Shown piece by piece: positions 14,428 to 19,846 of a DNA stretch of 19,846 nt. Positions within the stretch are counted from its first letter, which is position 1. Each line of letters starts with the position of its first letter. The position numbers and the translations under genes are program-made. The DNA comes from JANRKT01 sp033763355 (GTDB lineage: Bacteria > Bacteroidota > Bacteroidia > Chitinophagales > Chitinophagaceae): contig JANRKT010000102.1 in the NCBI GenBank assembly GCA_033763355.1, positions 1 to 19,846 of the forward strand, in the 5' to 3' direction. The notes beneath the pieces are model-generated. The model did no database searches. It was not told the DNA's origin and saw only the letters and a program-made list of their open reading frames with translations.

Positions 14428-17400
14428 ATGCTAAACAAAATCATACGGTTTGCTTTAAATAACAGAGTAGTTATTCTTGCTGCATCTGTTCTCTTACTAT
14501 TAACAGGAACCTACACTGCTACAAAAATGGAAGTAGATGTATTCCCTGATTTAACAGCGCCAACAGTGGTGGTGCTTACGGAAGCACATGGCATGGCGCC
14601 GGAAGAAGTGGAACGCTTAGTAACCTTTCCGGTAGAAACAGCCGTGAATGGTGCAGGTAATGTTCGACGGGTTCGTTCATCTTCATCTGCCGGTATCTCT
14701 ATCGTATGGGTGGAGTTTTCGTGGGGAACAGATATATACAGGGCAAGGCAAATAGTAAATGAAAAAATTAGTGTAGTATCCAACCAGTTGCCATTCGGGG
14801 TAAACGCCCCGGTAATGGCGCCGCAATCTTCTATCATGGGAGAGATCATGCTGATAAGTGTTACCGGCAAAGAAACTTCTAAAATGGATACCAGGACAAT
14901 TGCCGACTGGCAGATTCGTCCTTTGCTCCTTTCGACTGGCGGTGTATCGCAGGTGGTGGTGATTGGCGGTGAATACAAACAGTTTCAGATACTGGCTTCA
15001 CCACAAAAGATGAAGTACTACAATGTATCATTGAATGAACTGCTGAAAGCATCGGAAGAAGCCAATAAAAATGCGGCGGGTGGTTTTATGAGTGAATACA
15101 GCAACGAATATATTGTAAGAGGTATTGGCCGTACCAGCGATTTGAATGAATTGGGAAGATCGTTGATAAAAACAGTAAACCTGCCTGCCGGACAGGCAGG
15201 TGGTGTTCCTGTGAAGATTGAAGATGTGGCGGAAATCAAAATCGGTTCTGCTATTAAAATTGGTGATGGTTCATTAAAGGGGAACCCCGCTGTTATTATG
15301 ACCGTTATGAAACAGCCGGGAACAAATACACTGGAACTGACGGATAAAATTGATAATGCCCTGGCTGATTTAAAGAAAACATTGCCTGCTGATTTGGAAA
15401 TAAATACTAAGATTTTCCGCCAGGCTGATTTTATTAACGCCTCCATTAGTAATATCAATAAAACACTGGTGGAAGGTTCCATCTTCGTTGTCATCATCCT
15501 GTTTTTGTTTTTGATGAACTGGCGGCCAACGTTCATTTCCCTTGTTGCTATTCCTGTTTCGTTAATCACTGCCATACTTACGTTGAAATGGCTGGGCTTT
15601 ACTATCAATACCATGAGTCTCGGCGGGATGGCCATTGCAATCGGTGCATTGGTAGATGATGCGATAATAGATGTGGAAAATGTGTTCAAGCGCCTCAAAC
15701 AGAATTTTGCAAAACCATCATCAGAAAGAAAAAATACATTAGATGTAATATTTGATGCTTCGGTTGAAATACGGACATCCATCATCAATGCCACGTTCAT
15801 CATCATCGTTGCTTTTGTACCGCTTTTCTTTTTATCAGGTATGGAAGGAAGATTGCTTGCGCCATTGGGCATAGCCTTTATCGTTTCCTTATTTGCTTCG
15901 CTGATTGTATCAATTACCATAACACCTGTGCTGTGCAGCTATCTTTTAACAGGTGAAAAAATGCTGCAAAGTCAGCATAAGGAAAGCTGGCTGGTGCGAA
16001 AGCTGAATGGCATTTATGAAGCAGCATTAAAAGGAGCCATGAGTTTTAAAAAGCCAATCATTGTTATTGGCGTTGCCTTATTTATCGGGGCGTTGTTATT
16101 ATTAGGCAGATTGGGAAGAAGTTTTTTGCCTGAATTTAATGAAGGTTCTTTAGTTGTGAGTGCAACCAGCATGCCCGGTATATCGCTGGCCGAAAGCAAT
16201 AAAATAGGAACGAATATAGAAAAAGCATTACTAACTGTTCCTGAAATACAGATGACTACCCGGCGTACAGGCCGTGCCGAATTAGACGAACATGCACAGG
16301 GTGTAAACGCTTCGGAGATTGACGCTCCTTTTGTATTGAAAGAAAGAAGCCGTGAAGAGTTTATGAAAAATGTGAGGGAGAAACTTTCTGGTATTTCCGG
16401 CGCCAATATCACCATCGGCCAGCCTATCGGTCACCGGATTGACCACATGCTTTCCGGTACAAGAGCCAATATCGCCATTAAAATATTTGGTACTGATTTA
16501 AGCAAGCTCTTTTCTATTTCCAATGAAATAAAAAGTACGATTGACGGAACAGCCGGCCTGGTTGATTTAAGCGTAGAGCAACAGGTGCAGATTCCGCAGG
16601 TACAGATAAAAGCCAACAGGGATATGCTGGGCAAATATGGTATTACCATTGGAGAGTTTGCGGAGTTTACGGATGTGGCTTTTGCCGGTGAAAAAGTTTC
16701 GGAAGTATATGAAGGCAACCAGCGGTTTGACCTGGTGCTTCGTTTTGATGAAAGCAACAGGGGCAATATTGAAAAAATAAACAACACACTCATTGATACA
16801 AAGGACGGGCAGAAGATTCCGCTGAACTATGTAGCCAATGTTGTTTCAACTACAGGCCCTAATACAATTAACAGGGAAAATGTGCAGCGCAAAACGGTTG
16901 TATCAGCCAATGTAGCAGGCCGTGATCAGAAAAGTGTGGTGGATGAAATACGACAGAAGATAGAAGGGAATATCAAATTACCTGAAGGATACCGGATTGA
17001 ATACGGAGGACAATTTGAATCTGAAGCTGAAGCCTCCAAAACATTATTGATAACTTCTGTTCTTTCCCTGCTTATTATTTTCTTTTTGCTCTACATGGAG
17101 TTTAAGAATATAAAAATTTCCACTATCATTTTGCTCAATCTTCCATTGGCATTGATTGGAGGTGTATTAAGCGTATGGCTCACATCTGGTATTTTAAGCA
17201 TTCCCGCTATCATTGGTTTTATCACCTTATTTGGAGTGGCGACAAGAAACGGAATTTTATTAGTGTCGCATTATAAAACTTTGCAGGCTGAGGGAATGAG
17301 TTTATACGATACAATCATTATTGGTTCAAAGGACAGATTAAGCCCTATACTGATGACGGCATTAACAGCAGGGCTTGCATTAATTCCATTAGCATTGGGT

Positions 17401-17538
17401 GGCGATTTACCCGGTAATGAAATACAAAGCCCGATGGCAAAAGTGATTTTGGGCGGCCTGCTCAGTTCAACATTGCTGAATTTATTTGTAGTACCGGTGG
17501 TTTACTTTTTAGCAAACAGAAAAACAGGAAAGAAATGA
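14428..17538 (+). CDS. czcA: heavy-metal efflux RND permease (CzcA/CusA family)
   Basis: This 1036-residue inner-membrane proton/metal antiporter has the RND layout: TM1, a large periplasmic loop with VDVFPDLTAPTVVVLTEA and the APEEVERLVTFPVE motif, TM2-6, TM7, the second loop, and TM8-12 ending FVVPVVYFLANRK. The TM4 motif GGMAIAIGALVDDAIIDVEN is at 399-418, with D410, D411 and E417 in the proton relay region. By my alignment, the three methionines of the CusA copper/silver site are not conserved (Ser, Ile and His stand there), so Co/Zn/Cd-type export is more likely than Cu/Ag; that is inference. It starts 11 bases after the adaptor and overlaps the next gene by 4. Residues 252-258 (LPAGQAG) look like an insertion from a palindromic repeat (15181-15201). 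Size is otherwise normal. Confidence 0.96.
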   Translation: MLNKIIRFALNNRVVILAASVLLLLTGTYTATKMEVDVFPDLTAPTVVVLTEAHGMAPEEVERLVTFPVETAVNGAGNVRRVRSSSSAGISIVWVEFSWGTDIYRARQIVNEKISVVSNQLPFGVNAPVMAPQSSIMGEIMLISVTGKETSKMDTRTIADWQIRPLLLSTGGVSQVVVIGGEYKQFQILASPQKMKYYNVSLNELLKASEEANKNAAGGFMSEYSNEYIVRGIGRTSDLNELGRSLIKTVNLPAGQAGGVPVKIEDVAEIKIGSAIKIGDGSLKGNPAVIMTVMKQPGTNTLELTDKIDNALADLKKTLPADLEINTKIFRQADFINASISNINKTLVEGSIFVVIILFLFLMNWRPTFISLVAIPVSLITAILTLKWLGFTINTMSLGGMAIAIGALVDDAIIDVENVFKRLKQNFAKPSSERKNTLDVIFDASVEIRTSIINATFIIIVAFVPLFFLSGMEGRLLAPLGIAFIVSLFASLIVSITITPVLCSYLLTGEKMLQSQHKESWLVRKLNGIYEAALKGAMSFKKPIIVIGVALFIGALLLLGRLGRSFLPEFNEGSLVVSATSMPGISLAESNKIGTNIEKALLTVPEIQMTTRRTGRAELDEHAQGVNASEIDAPFVLKERSREEFMKNVREKLSGISGANITIGQPIGHRIDHMLSGTRANIAIKIFGTDLSKLFSISNEIKSTIDGTAGLVDLSVEQQVQIPQVQIKANRDMLGKYGITIGEFAEFTDVAFAGEKVSEVYEGNQRFDLVLRFDESNRGNIEKINNTLIDTKDGQKIPLNYVANVVSTTGPNTINRENVQRKTVVSANVAGRDQKSVVDEIRQKIEGNIKLPEGYRIEYGGQFESEAEASKTLLITSVLSLLIIFFLLYMEFKNIKISTIILLNLPLALIGGVLSVWLTSGILSIPAIIGFITLFGVATRNGILLVSHYKTLQAEGMSLYDTIIIGSKDRLSPILMTALTAGLALIPLALGGDLPGNEIQSPMAKVILGGLLSSTLLNLFVVPVVYFLANRKTGKK
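15181..15201. repeat. 21-base palindromic element inserted in frame in the RND pump gene
   Basis: An inverted repeat spans 15179-15201: arms ACCTGCCTG and CAGGCAGGT around the loop CCGGA. The 21 bases from 15181 encode LPAGQAG; removing them leaves N-G-V-P-V, which is the usual sequence at this point in CzcA-like proteins before the conserved DVAE segment. The GC-rich arms stand out from the surrounding AT-richer codons. This looks like a mobile or repeated palindrome tolerated as a 7-residue surface insertion. Confidence 0.75.
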
Positions 17539-18713
17539 AGCGGATAACAACTTATATAATTAGTTTTCTTTTTGTTCAAACTTCCATATCGCAGATGGGA
17601 GTGGATAGTGTTTTGAGCCAGGTGGAAAGAAATAACAGATCAATTCAGTCAAATAAAAAATACTGGCAGGCAAAGCAGGCTGAATTTAAAACCGGGTTGA
17701 CGCCGTATGACCCCACTGTAGAATATGATTATATGTGGGGCACACCGGTGGGAGCAGGCAATCAGCGGGATTTTGTTATAACACAGCGATTTGATTTTCC
17801 CACAGCTTACAAAAGAAAGAAAGATCTTTCCGGTCAGCAAATAGCCCAGACAGCATTGCAGCAACAGGTTTACAGGCAGGATATTTTGCTTGAGGCAAAA
17901 CTGCTGACATTACAGGTAATTTACTTAAACAAGAAAGGTGTTGAACTAAGCCGCCGTTTGGTTAATACAGAAAACCTGGTCAATGATTATCAGAAAAAAT
18001 TTGACCGCGGCGATGCCACCATTCTTGATATCAATAAAGCAAAGCTGCAACTGCTCAATATCAAAAATGAAGCAAAGTTGAATGAGAACGAAAAACAGGT
18101 CATTCTTACAAAAATTACTGAACTGAATGGCGGTGTGCCTGTTTCCATCGGCGATACCGTTTATCCTGCTCTTCCCTCTATTCCTGTTTTTGAAACATTA
18201 GATAGCACAATTGAAGCTAATGACCCGATATTAAAAGTGTATGAGCAGGAAAAAAGAATATGGGAAAAACAAATCAGCCTGCAAAAAGCAATGAACCTGC
18301 CCAAGATTGAAACCGGTTATCATTCACAAGGAATATTAGGACAAAATTATCGTGGTTTTCGTGCAGGGATCAGCATTCCGCTATGGGAAAATAAGAACAA
18401 GCTGAGTACGGCTAAATTAAATCTTGACTATGCCAGCTCCGCAGCAGAAACACATATACTCGGGCATCGTTTGGAAAACAAACAATATTATGAGCAATTG
18501 GATGTACGGCAAAAAATGGTGCAGGAGTACAAAGAGCTTTTATCAACCCTGAATAATACTGCCTTGCTGAACAAAGCCCTTGCATTAGGCCAGATCACCA
18601 TCATCCAGTATTTCTATGATGAAAGTTTTTATTTCACTGCTTATGATAGATATTTACAGGCGGAGTGGGAATACCAGCAGGCGGTGGCGAGGCTGTATAA
18701 GTATATGTTGTAA
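17535..18713 (+). CDS. czcC: TolC-like outer-membrane metal efflux channel (CzcC family)
   Basis: This 392-residue protein has a signal peptide (about 1 to 19, ending TSISQ) and no lipobox. The mature part shows the duplicated outer-membrane efflux protein layout: long amphipathic helices with VLSQVERNNRSIQSNKKYWQAKQAEF, strand segments such as YDYMWGTPVGAGNQRDFVITQRFDFP, a second helical pair (RLVNTENLVNDYQKKFDRGDATILDINKAK), then FRAGISIPLWENKNKL and the closing helices. The FDRGDATILDINKAKL stretch is the typical OEP helix turn. Its ATG overlaps the stop of the pump gene (ATGA), so the two are translationally coupled. It forms the outer exit of the tripartite pump. No terminator is clear after its stop. 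Confidence 0.92.
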   Translation: MKRITTYIISFLFVQTSISQMGVDSVLSQVERNNRSIQSNKKYWQAKQAEFKTGLTPYDPTVEYDYMWGTPVGAGNQRDFVITQRFDFPTAYKRKKDLSGQQIAQTALQQQVYRQDILLEAKLLTLQVIYLNKKGVELSRRLVNTENLVNDYQKKFDRGDATILDINKAKLQLLNIKNEAKLNENEKQVILTKITELNGGVPVSIGDTVYPALPSIPVFETLDSTIEANDPILKVYEQEKRIWEKQISLQKAMNLPKIETGYHSQGILGQNYRGFRAGISIPLWENKNKLSTAKLNLDYASSAAETHILGHRLENKQYYEQLDVRQKMVQEYKELLSTLNNTALLNKALALGQITIIQYFYDESFYFTAYDRYLQAEWEYQQAVARLYKYML

Positions 18714-19128
18714 TTTCAGGAAGAATTAATCATTCAAAATTTCATAATAAACCGAAAAAGTTCCTTTCAGCCTTCCGTGTCTTAAGAGCTACCAGTATTG
18801 TTCCAACTAATTCTGCTTTAGCCAGCACCTGCCTTTACCCTGTAATAAAAATTTTTAGAGCCTCATATGAATGAAAAAACCGTTTACCTGCACCATACTT
18901 TTCATCATGGTGGTGCTCTAAAGGCGGCTAATGTTGATTTGCAGAAAATCTGCAATGCAATCGGCGAAAATACAAGCAAAACTGGAAGCTGGTACAAGTC
19001 TGCAATTTAAAAGTTGTTGGTACAGGCCCACACAAGCCTTGCAAAGCACCAGCGGGGAAATGAAGAATTTTACTGTTATAGCAGGCTGCATGTAAACCAT
19101 TCCGGCAAAAAAAAAGTTTTAGAAAAAA
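18714..19128. other. gene-free spacer with possible gene relics
   Basis: About 415 bases lie between the TolC-like gene and the arsR promoter. No frame gives a convincing gene. An ATG at 18867 opens 47 codons (MNEKTVYLHHTFHHGG start). In another frame, an ATG at 18871 starts a signal-peptide-like MKKPFTCTILFIMVVL that stops after 16 codons and then stays open to about 19095. This may be a decayed small exported gene; I recognise no family. Confidence 0.4.
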
Positions 19129-19175
19129 TTTGCGTAGTTAAATAGCTACACATATATTTGTAGCCAAATAGCTAC
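19129..19175 (+). promoter_or_regulatory. arsR promoter with two overlapping operator repeats
   Basis: TTTG (19129-19132), 20 bases, and TATATTTG (19153-19160) match the Bacteroidota -33 and -7 elements exactly. Two direct 16-base repeats, GTAGTTAAATAGCTAC (19134-19149) and GTAGCCAAATAGCTAC (19160-19175), lie 26 bases apart. Each has dyad ends (GTAG/CTAC). The first fills the spacer between the promoter elements and the second covers the predicted transcription start. This is the layout expected for autorepression by the ArsR protein encoded next. Confidence 0.72.
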
Positions 19176-19178
19176 GCA

Positions 19179-19499
19179 ATGAACCTGAGACGAGACGTTT
19201 TTCAAGCCATAGCAGATCCGACGCGCCGGGCCATACTGCTGCTGGTTGCTTCGCAATCTATGACAGCAGGCGCAATAGCCTCAAACTTTGACACAGCAAG
19301 ACCAACCGTTTCAAAACACCTGCAAATACTCACTGAGTGTGAATTGCTTGAACAAGAGTACAACGGCAGGGAGGTTTATTATCACTTCAATCCAAAACAA
19401 ATGAAACAAATAGCAGACTTTATTGAACCATTCCGCAAAATGTGGGATGACAGGTTCAATAAACTGGAAAGTGTAATGAAAAAATATAAAAGAAAATAA
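19179..19499 (+). CDS. ArsR-family winged-helix repressor
   Basis: This 106-residue protein is almost entirely a winged helix-turn-helix of the ArsR type. DVFQAIADPTRRAILLLVA is helix 1 and 2; the recognition region is ARPTVSKHLQILTECELLEQE; the wing is YNGREVYYHFN; and a C-terminal helix pair (IADFIEPFRKMWDDRFNKLESVM) gives the dimer contact. The CxC-type metal-binding site of ArsR/SmtB sensors is absent. The sequence belongs with the ArsR proteins that precede SRPBCC/AHSA1 genes; that gene follows after a single base. Such pairs usually lack a metal ligand set, so its signal is unknown and it need not control the metal efflux operon. It probably represses itself and the downstream gene through the repeats at 19134-19175. 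Confidence 0.94.
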   Translation: MNLRRDVFQAIADPTRRAILLLVASQSMTAGAIASNFDTARPTVSKHLQILTECELLEQEYNGREVYYHFNPKQMKQIADFIEPFRKMWDDRFNKLESVMKKYKRK

Positions 19500-19500
19500 C

Positions 19501-19846
19501 ATGGAACGGAAAACAAAGATCCATGCCGAAGAGGGCAAACAGGAAATAATAATTACCAGGGAATTTGATCTGCCATTGGAATTACTTTTTAAGGCATATG
19601 CAGAGGTTGAAATTGTTGAGCAATGGATGGGAACGAAAGTGCTGAAACTGGAAAATAAAAAACACGGAGGTTACCAGTTCGAAACAACCGATCCGGTGGG
19701 AAACAAACATGGTTTCAATGGGACAATACATGAGTTTATCCCGGAAAAGAAAATCACACGGACATTTGAAATGGAGAATACTGCTTTTAGTGTCTGGCTT
19801 GAGTTCCTGGAATTTGAACAACTTACTGACGAGACCAGCAAACTCA
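19501..19846 (+). CDS. SRPBCC/AHSA1-family protein (3' end missing)
   Basis: The first 115 codons are present and the gene runs off the window. The visible part is the START/Bet v1-like (AHSA1, activator of Hsp90 homologue 1-type) fold: EIIITREFDLPLELLFKAYAEVEIVEQWMG is the first strand and helix pair, with the conserved W, and then GGYQFETTDPVGNKHGFNGTIHEFIPEKKITRTFEME and FLEFEQL, which is the characteristic strand run. These proteins hold a hydrophobic cavity and often pair with an ArsR regulator, as here (one base after the ArsR stop). Ligand and function are unknown. The start codon is the ATG at 19501. Confidence 0.92.
   Translation, partial: MERKTKIHAEEGKQEIIITREFDLPLELLFKAYAEVEIVEQWMGTKVLKLENKKHGGYQFETTDPVGNKHGFNGTIHEFIPEKKITRTFEMENTAFSVWLEFLEFEQLTDETSKL

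Noticed and set aside
15018..15920. Long open frame of about 300 codons on the minus strand
   Set aside because: It lies wholly within the CzcA-like gene, whose protein is unmistakable; its translation has no recognisable domain and reflects codon bias of the sense gene. The same holds for the other antisense frames in this gene.
14428..17538. Naming the pump CusA (copper/silver)
   Set aside because: The three methionines of the CusA site appear not to be conserved, so the broader CzcA-type label was kept.
19179..19499. ArsR protein as the metal sensor of the efflux operon
   Set aside because: No cysteine or histidine metal site typical of metal-sensing ArsR/SmtB proteins is visible, and the partner gene is an SRPBCC protein, which marks a different subclass.

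Overview
The window looks like a chromosomal segment of a Bacteroidota bacterium, most likely close to the Chitinophagaceae (family-level placement is inference). The reasons are a PorP/SprF-type protein, a FecI-like sigma / FecR anti-sigma pair in front of a SusC/SusD pair, TAnnTTTG-type -7 promoter elements, no convincing Shine-Dalgarno sequences before most starts, and a periplasmic DUF4198 protein leading a CzcCBA-type metal efflux operon. Every confident gene lies on the + strand.

Layout. Bases 1-702 hold the 3' part of a PorP/SprF (type IX secretion associated) gene. Bases 805-1200 encode a small histidine-rich exported protein. Bases 1319-8290 form a trans-envelope signalling and uptake block: ECF sigma factor, FecR anti-sigma factor, a SusC-like TonB-dependent receptor with an N-terminal STN signalling domain, and a SusD-like lipoprotein. 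Bases 8399-10682 hold three exported proteins: a repeat-bearing fibre protein ending in an S74 intramolecular chaperone, and two SnoaL/NTF2-like proteins, one of them a lipoprotein. Bases 10683-11144 are mostly non-coding, with a doubtful small ORF and a terminator-like hairpin. Bases 11182-11592 encode a paralogue of the 805-1200 protein with the same promoter layout. Bases 11725-18713 form a metal efflux operon: DUF4198 protein, histidine-rich lipoprotein, RND adaptor (CzcB-like), RND pump (CzcA-like) and TolC-like outer-membrane channel. After about 460 bases with no convincing gene, 19179-19846 hold an ArsR-family repressor and the start of an SRPBCC/AHSA1 protein.

How the genes may work together. 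The receptor's STN domain should contact FecR in the periplasm and release the sigma factor, which would raise susC/susD expression when the unknown ligand is bound. In the efflux block, the DUF4198 protein and the histidine-rich lipoprotein probably bind metal in the periplasm, and the tripartite pump expels it across the outer membrane. The two histidine-rich paralogues (805-1200 and 11182-11592) probably belong to the metal theme; the second lies directly upstream of the efflux operon. The ArsR gene has two 16-bp operator-like repeats placed on its promoter.

The points most worth a second look are a 21-base palindromic element inserted in frame in the CzcA-like gene (15181-15201), the twin histidine-rich proteins with near-leaderless promoters, and the operator/promoter design in front of arsR. 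I found no tRNA, rRNA, CRISPR array or transposase.
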